From assembly GCA_007844125.1 (NCBI GenBank), contig CM017567.1:34272611-34336610 (forward strand): a stretch of 64,000 bases of DNA. Direction: 5' to 3'. Below, piece by piece: positions 9,992-28,000 of the stretch. The notes under the pieces were generated by a model that saw nothing but the letters and a program-made list of their open reading frames with translations, ran no database searches and was not told the DNA's origin. Positions within the stretch are counted from its first letter, which is position 1. Every line of letters starts with the position of its first letter. This stretch comes from Sinonovacula constricta (taxonomy: Eukaryota; Mollusca; Bivalvia; Cardiida; Solecurtidae). Made by a program: the position numbers and the translations under genes.

Positions 9992-12473
9992 TTTTCTATA
10001 TACACTGCTTATATCCTAGTTCTGCTCGCTATTTCTAATATTTTGTCATTGTATTGTGGCTTTACCTTAAAACTTTTAAGGCAATAAATGACCAAATAGT
10101 ATTATTAATGCCATATTTACAGCACGTCGAAGCGTGTGTTATTGCACGTGGTGTCTTGACCTGATTTCCTCAAGTAAAGTATAAACAACATATCGGATTA
10201 AAAGACAAATAAAATTAATTTACAACAATGTTGTGCTTAGTGTGAGTTAAGTTACTACCGTAAGAATATATGCATAAAATACACCATATATAGTAAAACC
10301 TTTGAAAAGAATGAAGTTTACCGTCAGGTTTTGTTACTTAAACCAAACAAAACCCTTTGTGTAATATGTCATGTTTATACTCAGTTTTTATACCTCGTCG
10401 ATTCCCAACAAACACCCTGCAACGTACCGTATTTAATGTTGACTTTCCATTCTTTAGACATCTGTAGCATTTATGACTCCGAATTTTATAATATTACATC
10501 TCCTTAAACATATGTATATCCACTTTTATGTAAGATATCAATTTTTTTCACCGCCAGCTTGCTGTTCAAAACAAACAAATAAATAACTTTCTTCAAAAAA
10601 CAAGACACGTCTCGCAGCAAAAATGACCCAGACACTTGACTTTGACGTAAGTATATAAAATTCGTTAGTTGCGCCCATTAAGAGAACTTCTTCTGATGCT
10701 GTTGTTCCCTTGCCTGTGGCGGCGAGTGGAAAACCAATACCAGGTATATTCTAGATGTCTTTAGGTGAGCTAAAGGGGCGTAGATTAGTACTCTGTACTA
10801 TCACAAACTCATCTGAGCATCGCTGTTGTTGTAAAGTCAACGCATGTGCATTTTACATGAACACCGAAAATTATTTAAAAACGTCACCTACTATAAATGC
10901 AACCTATCTTTGTAATTAAAACTGTCCATACCTTTAGGGTAGATGAATGTTTATGTGCATAAGAAAATTGTTGAATAAAACTATGGAAACATTAGAATAT
11001 AACCAAAGCTTCATTACTTTCACTTTTATTAGTAAATTTAAATTTTCATACATATAGCGGTATACGCAAACATAGGCCAAATAAAATTTTCAACGTGTGT
11101 TGTCTTTTTAATGATAACTTCGGGACTATAAAGTAAACGAGTTAGCTGCTTTCATACACAGCACTTCGACGTTCAATGTCACCAGAAGGGAAAAGAAAAC
11201 ACATGCTGTTTTACAAATATATTTTCAAATCATATCCCACTAGTAGCATTGATGAATGTTAAGACGTTTCGCATGCCGATTCATTCCTACGTATCATATT
11301 ATCAAAAGGACACTACCACACGGACTATTTTATACATCTTATTGTCACACAAAACAACTTTATTTATAAGTAATAGATAAGTATCAATATTTATCGTGTA
11401 TTTATGAAATATCGGAGTATTTACATACAAACATTCACATGCTACTATTTACAACCATATCAATAGAAATTATTTATGACATTACAAACACTGCCAGAAG
11501 ATGATGACCACTCTAAACACCACTCTCAATCACTAAAATAATTATAAGTATTTACTTACGTGTCTAATTTATGTCTTTTTGTTGTTATCTGCAGCACAAA
11601 TGTTAAAATGCATTATAAATGCACTGAAATTGCTGTATTATAGTTCAGATATTGCTGTATTTTATGTTATTTGTGAATGATATTTTTCTAGTTCTAATGG
11701 ATGGGTTGAATCAACTTGAGTGCATGATGAAATCATCATATGAATTTTCATATTTTATAACAATAACTCAAGGAAAACCAAACGCTATAAGTAAAATACT
11801 TCCTTTATAACTAGGCTCAAGACCAACTTTAGATACACTTAAAAACTTGTTATATGCATTAATATTAATTTAGTTTTTTTTTCCTACCTCATGGTTTATT
11901 TGGTATCTCGTTAGGTCCAGAAAATGATTGATTTGATTTAACATTCAGGGGCTTTTAGCCAGTGATATAAAAGTTTGGTTACCTGATACATTTCGGTTAA
12001 CTGGCTGCTTAGCTATATGATGGTATAAATGTTTTTGTTAATTTAACCGGTTCCAATTTTAACAATTTTTTGTAAACTTTAACGATTCTCTCAGTGGTCT
12101 GTAAAAGTTGTAACCAAAAATAAAAAAATGGCCGCTCATTTAGCAGTACCAAGTAGAATGTTGCATTTTGGGATACTTTGGTTAATTTAACTTTTGGTTA
12201 AAATTAAACAGTTTGGTTAAGTAACAAATTAATTAACTGCCTTTATACAAATAGACAACCACTTTGGTTAACTTACAAAGGAAGTTAAAATTAACCAGTT
12301 GTTAGAAGTTACTCAAATGTTTACATTAACCATTGTTTATACAATTGGGGGCAGGATGTTCACCGGACAACTCAAGGCAGGTTTATTTAGTGTTGAAAAG
12401 TTGCAAAGTCCCGTATTTTCAGGCAGAGATTCGGCTGCCTATCTTCTTAATTTGGTTTAGGGGCATAATGCTA
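9991..12473. other. 2.5 kb without a supportable gene
   Basis: No protein-like frame could be followed. A short coding-like stretch near 10689-10739 ends in CCAATACCAG before GTATAT, but two phases are open and neither is recognisable. Between about 11975 and 12330 the motif GGTTA or its complement occurs about ten times in a degenerate, non-periodic way. Confidence 0.45.
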
Positions 12474-12683
12474 ACGAGTAAGCCATCTGCGGCATCTTAT
12501 CCCACGTAGCAAAAATGATTTGTCAATCATTGTGTGCTTTGGTTCTATGTTGATGTGGACAGCTGCAGATTCCGGGGACGTACTGAATGTAAACATGAAT
12601 AATTCTGCCACTTTAATTCCTGTCATAGAGAGAAATGTCCTATTGAGATCCCCAGTAAAGTTAAGTCCGCAGAAGAAACTGTT
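12474..12683 (-). pseudogene. Coding-like minus-strand frame A (70 codons), unrecognised
   Basis: An open frame runs on the minus strand from after TAA (12686-12684) to TAG (12473-12471). It includes NSFFCGLNFTGDLNRTF, MTGIKVAELFMF, VHINIEPKHTMI and ends with RCRRWLTR. Composition is protein-like and GC content is higher than in the surroundings. There is no upstream ATG near the frame start; internal Met codons give about 52 residues. It lies in line with frames B and C further up the same strand, suggesting pieces of one decayed gene or repeat. The opposite strand is also open (12520-12717), so strand choice rests on composition. Confidence 0.27.
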
Positions 12684-12800
12684 TTATAGTGGTGTTTTTT
12701 CTGGATCTGCTAGATAAACATTGCCTCTTGAAGATACGTGTGTTTCTGAGTATGGTCAGGCGTGGCAGTGTCTATGACACTGCGGATGGTGGTTACCACA

Positions 12801-12936
12801 CATGGTGACCTGTCGATCGTGCATATGATGACGTGTGGATAGTACATATGGTGATCTGTGGATTGTACATATGGTGACCTGTGTGTCGTACATATGGTGA
12901 CATGTGGATCGTACATATGGTGACCTGTGGATCGTA
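12801..12936. repeat. 23-bp tandem repeat, about 6 units
   Basis: CATATGGTGAC-type units start at 12822, 12845, 12868, 12891 and 12914, exactly 23 bp apart, with degenerate ends on both sides. The consensus contains a TGTGGATCGTACATATGGTG-like core. The array separates coding-like frames A and B. Confidence 0.93.
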
Positions 12937-12992
12937 CTTTCTGTGGCTTGTATTGGTAAATCCTCGACATTAGATGGTTTGGCAAGTGAACT

Positions 12993-13298
12993 TTACCTGT
13001 CGCCTGTGCCATATGCTGTCATATTTCTGCCGATTTTCGGTTTGGAGAATTGTATTGGCAGGACAGCGAGCTTGTCCATGCTGGTAATGATAGGGACCCT
13101 GCAGAACAGTGTCGAGAACGGAAGCATTTTCATACCGGTACTTGCACTGCGGGGCTTGCGTTTACCGCCGTTAGACGTGTTACCAACATTGAACGGTTTC
13201 TTCTGAATCGGTTTTGTTATGACAAATGTAAGAACAATTGCTATCTTTTTGCTGTCAGCATATAGATTTTTTTCCGAGGATTTACATGAATGTTTCAG
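12993..13298 (-). pseudogene. Coding-like minus-strand frame B (101 codons), unrecognised
   Basis: The frame is open on the minus strand from after a TAA at 13301-13299 down to the TAA at 12995-12993. It includes KKPFNVGNTSNGGKRKPR, MKMLPFSTLFCR, MDKLAVLPIQFSKPK and ends GTGDR. There is no ATG near its 5' end, the first Met being about halfway. The basic, Ser/Thr/Pro-rich composition looks like real or once-real protein. The complementary strand is also open for 100 codons but reads as a hydrophobic mirror, as antisense of a coding frame often does. I recognise no domain. It may be a relic of a mobile element or a lineage-specific gene. Confidence 0.3.
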
Positions 13299-13424
13299 TT
13301 AGATGGTGCATGGTCAGCACTTTTCAAAACAGCAGCAGACACTTATTTTATTAATATATCACTTGCTCAGAATAAATTATATCTGTTGCAATGGAACTTT
13401 GTTCTATTAAAATCAACTCTGCCG

Positions 13425-13595
13425 CTAGTTTGGACAGTGTTCTTCAATCGGGCATTGTTTTGTTAATGTACTGTTTTCTTCCTGGCGCTCCGAGTGATCT
13501 GTTGACTGGCCTTGTTTCACATTTACTGATGCTAGTTTTGAGAGGGGTGGTGTGCTTATCATGCCCTTCACCACATCCCACACCTTCCATGACAG
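13425..13595 (-). pseudogene. Coding-like minus-strand frame C (56 codons), unrecognised
   Basis: On the minus strand a frame runs from after TAG (13598-13596) to TAG (13427-13425), containing WKVWDVVKGMISTPPLSK and ending EEHCPN. One phase over, an ATG at 13590-13588 opens a 48-residue frame (MEGVGCGEGHDKH start, MPD end) that stops at 13446-13444. Both phases look protein-like, which may mean that a frameshift lies in the middle. No family is recognised. Confidence 0.22.
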
Positions 13596-13598
13596 CTA

Positions 13599-14459
13599 GT
13601 AAAGTGAGAATATTGTTTTTGAATTATTCACTGGAACTGGATCCCTTTATGTATTCATAGATACAATGTTTTAATTTTTTAACTCCATGTGAACGGCGAA
13701 CAGAAGTCATAGGCAGCTGCTGAAAAGCGATTTAACACTAACTAGCCTTGGTTCGCATGCAGGTAGTCTTTCAATTATCTTGAAACAAATATGTCGCACT
13801 GTATTGCATGTAAGATGTTGCATTTTGTTATACTCAAAAATGTAGTCGAATGAATTTTGTCTGTTTGGTTCATATTTCATGTAATTGTAGCACTGTTATG
13901 GGACCGACTTGTACATTCACTCGGACTAATGCAACACCGTGTTTTACTAATGTATAAATTGTGTTAATGGTAGAACTAGCTGACTGTGCGGTTACAAAAT
14001 ATTGTCTGTTGAAAATTTGAAAAGTGTGATGAGAAAAAAAAGTAGACCGTTGAAGACGACCGTTGTAAATCGGGTTGTTTCAATACAGACGTATTTAAAC
14101 AGGGACGCCATTGTTCATTCAAGGGCAGTGTCTTCAAACACACAACTTAACAAAACAGTGAACATGTCAAATAAAATGCGATGTTAAATAACATATCGGT
14201 TTCAGATTAGAACCATCTAGAAAGTCACAATCATATTTAAATAGTGACTTAGATAGACATGGATCAATACTAGTTCACCGGTTAATATTGTTTATATATC
14301 TGTGGCTGGATAATCCTTTCGTGACCAGACGAAACCGCTTAAATACAGCTTCAATATCTCCTTACAGTATCAACGCATTCATCATCCACAAAAACTGTTT
14401 TCATTGGAACATATGTCTATTATACACCTACACTTGCGTCGCATCTACGAAACGTAAGG
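13599..14459. other. No gene seen
   Basis: The open frame at 14002-14187 is short and without recognisable motifs. No repeat is visible before the CA array starts. Confidence 0.5.
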
Positions 14460-14469
14460 CACACACACA

Positions 14470-14521
<52 letters not shown>

Positions 14522-14653
14522 AAACACACACACACACAACAAACACACACAAACCACACACACCCACACACACACACACCACACACACACACAACAAACA
14601 CACACCACCACACACACACAGACCCACACACACACACACACAACAGACCCACA

Positions 14654-14720
<67 letters not shown>

Positions 14721-14841
14721 ACACACAGACCACACACACACCACACACACACACAGACCCACACACACACCACACACACAAGACCCAACACAAACACACA
14801 CACACACACCACACACACAGACCCCACACAGACCCACACAC

Positions 14842-14876
<35 letters not shown>

Positions 14877-15161
14877 CACACAGACAGCCCCCCACACAGA
14901 CCCACACCACACACACACCAACACACACACACAACACACCAACACCACAACAAACAACACACACACACAACACACACACAACCACACAACACAAACACAC
15001 ACACAAAAACAAAAACAACAACAAACACACACAACAGACCACCAAACAACACACACACACACAGACAAACACCAACAACACACACACACACAACACAACA
15101 CACACACACACACCCACACCCCCCACACACACACACACCACACAACACACAAACACACACA

Positions 15162-15192
<31 letters not shown>

Positions 15193-15427
15193 CACACACA
15201 CACACCACAACACCACAACAGACACACACACACAACACACAACACAACACACACACAACACCACACCCACACACACACACACACACCACCCCAAACAACA
15301 TACCCCACACACACCACACACACACACACAGACCCAACACACACAAACACATACCCACACAAACAACACACACACACACACACCACACACACAACACACA
15401 CAATACCCCCCCCACACATTACCCACA

Positions 15428-15467
<40 letters not shown>

Positions 15468-15489
15468 CCCCCACACACACACACACCAC
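14460..15489. repeat. 1-kb interrupted (CA)n array
   Basis: About 1,030 bp are made almost only of A and C on the plus strand. Uninterrupted (CA)n runs are broken by CAAACA, CCCACA, ACAACA and a recurring CAGACCC block (for example 14619, 14645, 14681, 14754, 14882 and 15329). All frames stay open, giving apparent Thr/His-rich (plus) and Cys/Val-rich (minus) products of 330-400 residues. These are not genes. Confidence 0.98.
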
Positions 15490-21914
<6,425 letters not shown>

Positions 21915-22980
21915 GACAATTGAAAGTGTAAAACACTATCTTTTATACTGTAGATGGTGCATCTGCTACCATTATAGTAAAAACCAATTACTATCCAGAT
22001 AAAAGCATGAAAGTGTTTTCACATGCTAATGTCCAGGAAACTTCACTCAAAGCTCAAAGCGATGACATTATTTGGATGTTTTTATTTCATTTAACTGAAA
22101 ATATGTCATCGCGTGATGCTGACATTTGCAATTTTAAAGAAAGAAAAAGTAATGCGTCAATCACATTATACACCTAACAACAGGCAGTCTTAATGGCCTC
22201 TTTCTTTGGACGACGTTTAAGATGAAAACATAATTCGTTTCTGTCATTGTTCGCCGAAAGGTTTACAAATACATAGACCATAATCATCAGCTTAAAATAT
22301 AGTTTGGCGAAAAAAGAAATTGACTTAATTTTCCACGTTCAAATTCAACTTTTTAAGCAACTGACATTTTCTGAGAGGCACAGGATGAACGTATTCACAT
22401 GCAAGCCGAATATAAAGATAAGAACATTTGGAAAGTAATTCAACAAAAAGAGCAAACCCTACACTTACCGCCTTTAAACGGTCGGCCGACAATATGGAGC
22501 GACCGGGGTGCTTAAAAATGTCCAAGCGATAATGTTTTATTTGGTAAGATATGACGAATGTAGAGCCGTCATTGAAAAAATATGCCCACCATAAGCGGGA
22601 TAATTTGCGAAAATTTGCTATGGCTAAAAGGGATTATAAAAAAAGTTTAAATTAATATGTACATAGTTTATGGATGGATATCAATGGAAGACAAAGAAAT
22701 CTGGGGGTTTACTAATTATAATTAGATCAGCACAGGATAAAATGTAAACAAGTAGTCAAGTAAAAGTACAAAAAATCTTGTCGGTAGAACTAGAAGGCTT
22801 TCACAGATGTATAAACAGAAGAGACAAACGGCAGATATGCCAAAGGTCAAACAACAAACAGCTTCCTTACACAGTCGACTGTGTACTTACATATAAAATT
22901 CAATTGCCGTCATATCGAAAGTTCCTATTTCAGGAGCAGGAAGTTAATTTCTGAACACTTACAACACTTAAATGATATAT
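21915..22980. other. No gene seen
   Basis: AT-rich DNA between two microsatellites. The 66-codon minus-strand frame at 22325-22525 has no recognisable motif. Confidence 0.5.
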
Positions 22981-22987
22981 GTACGTA

Positions 22988-23071
<84 letters not shown>

Positions 23072-23099
23072 CGTGTGCGTGCGTGTATTTGTGTGTGTT
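22981..23099. repeat. (GT)n microsatellite
   Basis: Pure GT from about 22991 to 23066, flanked by GTAT and GCGT variants. It gives spurious Cys/Val and Thr/His frames. Confidence 0.98.
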
Positions 23100-24641
23100 T
23101 CTAAATATATAAATGTATTCATATTTAAGAATGAACTAAATCAGGAAAAATATACAAGTCAGATTCAGGATTAATTCAGGATTAATTACGAACTTGTTTT
23201 CCTTTCAAAAACGTTACTCCTTGCCACATCCGGCTGAAAGTCTTTCCTATTTATAACAATAGCATTTACGTCGACTCATTTTATCTGTGGCATTAAAAAT
23301 TAAAACTTAATATTTATTCGAAATATCATTTGACATTTTTTCTTATGCATTTGTATACTTTGTTTTTTGTGTGAAAACTATGTTATTTTAAAGAAAACAT
23401 TTGCAAATGTGATCTTTCTGCTGTAAATATTAAGCTAAATGCATGTACGATTTGTTTATCGCTTTCTCTTAACATGTGAAATTTTCCTTTTTGAAAGAAC
23501 AACAATCGATTGTAATTGTAGAATTAAAACCAGAATACTCTTTTCCCCTGGGAACTTTACGACTTTCATTACCTTCCTTGAATTCAAACAGCTGATGCCA
23601 TCATGTAATGTGACATCATGGCGAGTGTTGTTTTCTATTACATTAGAAAAACACATCCATCCACGTGATAAACATGTGATAAACGGAGAGAGTATTTCCT
23701 ATTAAGATTGCTTTTGTAATTCGATTAGCTTTTTAGTGTTGATAGAACAGAAATATTTTTAATATAGTGTTGGAGCAAATAATAATTTCATTTTATTTTA
23801 TCATATCATAATAACAATTGGTGACGTCACAAAAACTATGTGACAACTGATTCACGCTGAGGCTGTCAAAACATCTGAATATAATATATATCCTGGTCCA
23901 GTGATTTCTATGCTTATTAAACTTATGACAATTTCTACGGAATCTAACTTCAAGTCAGGAATACAGCGTCGGTTAGTTTCAATAGAACGAGTTTGCACTC
24001 GATGTATTGTTACTGGTTGTCACGTTGTGTGTAGAACATTTGTGTACGTAACAGGTTAACTCATGATGGAAATGTATTATTTGAGATAGGAAATAATCAA
24101 ATTTTAACAGGATGCAAACAAATGAAAATGGCACATTTGAACACAAACAAGGAAATCAATTAAGGAAACTTGGTGAATACATTTTATTCAAATAATAAAT
24201 CAAGTAAAAATGTTAGATCTCTACCCTATGCATATGTGATGTTTATATTTGAATAATTTTAGTAAAAGAATTAGAGAAGTAATGTGTATTTAACTACGCA
24301 TGTACCTGTTGGTAATAACTTCTAAACAACGCAACAGCCTGGTGTAATACTTATATATATACATACATACATACATATACATATACATATATATAGGACC
24401 GTGTGTTATTTTCGTATTTTCTAATTCCAACCTAATATGCAACGACATTTAATTAAGACATGTAGTTGTCCGCATATTCGAACTTTTACTTTTATTTGTT
24501 TTCGAGGACACGTAGCTCAGTTACTTCATATAACTGGCCCACTTTATAGACCATAGGTGGAGGGCAGGCATACATTGCTAGTAGCGTTACTGGCTTTGTA
24601 ATGTGTGAACTAGTTAGGTTATCATCAATTTGTCTGTAGAT
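23100..24641. other. No gene seen
   Basis: AT-rich DNA with a small ATAC/TATA patch at about 24351-24396. The frames at 23439-23705 are not recognisable. Confidence 0.45.
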
Positions 24642-24760
24642 AAGATGTACCAGGAAGAAAAGATGTGTCAAGTAGAAAGGATGTGTCTGGTAGAAAAGAT
24701 GTGTCAGGTAGAAAAGATGTGTCAGGTAGAAAAGATGTGTCAGGTAGAAAAGATGTGTGG
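24642..24760. repeat. 18-bp minisatellite, 6.6 units
   Basis: Units of AAGATGTGTCAGGTAGAA are repeated in register from 24642. The first three units carry substitutions, and the last three full ones are identical. Being a multiple of three, it keeps frames open on both strands. Confidence 0.95.
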
Positions 24761-25024
24761 TCACAGTCGTCAACGGCACGATCACGCACATGAGTACCCC
24801 ATAATAAATCGTACTTAATGTACATTTGTTTATTCTGCATTTGATAAATATCGATGTGTATTTTGTATTGGACAAACATCCTCTTTAGTTCTGTCAATAT
24901 GGATTTATTTAATTGGAAGATAAAAGGTATTTTTCATCGTTAATGTATCTTGTTTAAACTTTAAAGCCAGAAAAAAGAGGAAAAAATATTACCGCAAAGA
25001 ATAAATTGTGTTACGAAAATTAAT

Positions 25025-28000
25025 TAAAAAGAACATTGCTCCTTGATGTCATAAAATGATGAGTGCGTACAATAATTGTGTAAGTGTTAATGTGTGGAAA
25101 ACAACTTTTAAATTAAGATTATTTTATAATGCATCCGTACAAAGCTCTATTGTTAATGGTATGGTCATATTGTACCTGATACCATGAGCTGGCAGGGGCG
25201 GACAAGTGACAGATAGAAAAACATAGATTTTCAGTTGTTCGGCTGCTTGCAGGTCTCCGCAGCTCACACAATCAAAGTATGCCTCAAATAAAACGAACAG
25301 TAAACGTACTAATGATGTACGCTATCGGACAATAAACAAGCAACAAAGAAAGACAGCACCTGTTACTAATTGGTACGTAAGTAACGAATAATTATAGGAT
25401 AAAACGAAGGTATAATGAACGATGACTGTTCATATAATAATGATGAAAAGACGAGAACGAACAGTGTATTTTAGTGCATATTTATTCATTTAATAAACAC
25501 ATCATTTGTACAAGCAAAACGTTTGTTAAAGAAATACAAAATATCATGTGCTTACGCTATATCATACTACGAATAAAGCCCACGTGAACTTTTTTAGACT
25601 TAAAAGAATTTAAATGTATATAATATTTACAAGAATTCCCACGAAAATATGATGTGCCTAAATGTAACTATTATGAACGGAATAAAAATAAAGAGCTAAA
25701 TAGTGATTTCCAATATGCGTATTTTTTCGTAGCATGGCATAAATTTATCAAACTATTGTCCGTCAGCCGTGAGCTAACTTACGATAATTGTCGACACAAG
25801 GCGTCATTCCTTCTTTACACTTCTGGTTTTCCCGTTTAACATCTGTTTGCAAATCAGGTCTAGACATCAACGGACGCGAAATGGATGAGAATCAGACAAT
25901 AATCGGAAACGGACAGCACGAGTTTCGGATAACTAACGGACGACGAACATATTTAATGCATGAGAATCGGACATGGGAACAAATAAGATCAGATTCTATC
26001 TGCTGGTCGTCCGTTTGCGATTTTCAGTGTAGTGTGATCATATCTAAAATATATAAGCTCTGTGCAGTCTGTGTATTGTCTGTGTATTATAGACGATAAA
26101 CGACAGGTACTATAAGACCATTGAGACTTTCAGAATTGTTCTTTGTCACATTTCTGTTATGGCTTCAAAGTAAATGTCAATTAATCAATCCATTTTGTCG
26201 GTGCATGCGAGATTGAAAAAATATTATATTACATTATTTTCCTAATTCATATTACTGTTCATCATAGGACGGTTATATTTTCGGAAAGGTTTTACATATT
26301 CGGACAAGGACTGCAACTTTTAATTTGGATCACGTTTACTTCTCTTTTATGTGTTGATAGCGAAATAATGAAGACATATTTTATTTTAGGAAAGTGTGGC
26401 ATTTCTGTTGTTTACGTAAACAAGCGAAAGTGAAATAAATTCTAAATAATCATTAATAAACACATTAAGCCAAAAAAAAATCTGCGCTGTTTGGGTGCGG
26501 ACTAAGATGACATATATTGATTCATTCAGTCATTCATGATCTACCCTGGCTTTAAAGCATACGAGCAGGATAATTACATAACCCATACGAGTAATCGGTG
26601 CAGTTTGTACGACTTGTCATACACAATTTTAATGGACATAAGATTCCACATAAAATATTTAGCTTGCAACTTTGGAAGTGAGATAGTAACAAATCTTGTA
26701 AGAGTGCGTGAATAGTTATTATTCTAAGTCCCATTTAGAAGTGTCGATTTGGAATCGAAAAAAAAATCTATACTGTGTCTTTATGTCTATATTTACGGGT
26801 AATTTTAGAGATGTTTAAATAAAGAATTACGAATATGTCCATTTATTTCATGTGTCAACCAATATCATTTGTGTACAGGTGGTGGATTTATGTGTCACTG
26901 ATGTCGTCATTTATTATGATTGCCAAATACAAATTTGTAAAATATATATAAATAAAAACAAACTAAAATGACGGTTGATTACTAATAAAAGCATATGACT
27001 TATGGGACTCATGTTGACTTATGGAGTGTTTTGTATAGTCACTTGTCCGAATTGTCTACTGGAGCTGTAAGACTTAATTCTCTTTATGTGTCTTGCTGAA
27101 GAACGATGTAAACAATAGCCATGTATAGACAACTTATATATTATTATAATAAACAGTTCTTTTTACTCTAGACAGTACAATTATTGCACAACACAAATAT
27201 GCTCCAGAAAAAAACAACTCGATAGCGTTCTAGCCGCCTAATTTCTTTGTAACTTCACTGAAGTCTCAAATACTTGGTAGTTTTGTTTTCATCTGAGCGA
27301 CAATAACTCAATACGTAAGATGAGTTGACATTGTAATTTGATTATCTGAGGCACTTTATTTGACATATTCTCTAGACGTACGAACATATTATTGAAGGTA
27401 TCGTGTAAATTACCAAAACTTGCAACGAAAATTATGTGTCAGTCGTGAAATAATAGTTTTATCGAACAACCTTTTTCCCGATATATGCAGAAAACAATAT
27501 GGTGTTGGGCTTTTCTACCTTGAAGTCTTTGTATTTGCTTCCCCTTTATAGTTGAAACATTCCCACCAGCTCAATATTTTATTCCCGGGAATGACAAAAA
27601 TGAATAAATATAAAATGTCAACAGTTTTTCTGAAAGCCATTAACACTTTAACAATCAAATTAATTTTCGTATCAACAAACTTGTACAAATGAATATATTG
27701 AGCTATGAATACAAATATCATATATGGCAAAACTAATATTGATTCAAATATTAACAAGAGTATTGGTTTGAACAGCAACAATATTCTGTCTCTAGGTTCT
27801 ACTAGATGTGTTATATTGCATTGATGAGCACACATCTTATCATGCAGACAATTTCAGGCTAATCATATTATTGAATGCAGCCATAAAGAAAATGACCATT
27901 AACCCAAATGCTTTAACAGTTCTATCGACCATTTGTTAATTGTTTGTTATAGTTTCTAAAGTTGCGGTTATTACTTTGAGCAATGTTACGACCACACAAC

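Noticed and set aside
9723..10019. Arg/Glu/Asp-rich 98-residue frame
   Set aside because: It is produced by the GA/GACA microsatellite.
24492..24897. 127- and 90-residue minus-strand frames and a 62-residue plus-strand frame
   Set aside because: All are kept open by the 18-bp minisatellite, whose length is a multiple of three.
25788..26099. 103-residue frame with repeated MDENQT/MHENRT phrases
   Set aside because: It begins with TTG. The similarity of the two phrases comes from a short imperfect DNA repeat around ATGAGAATC, and no family is recognised.
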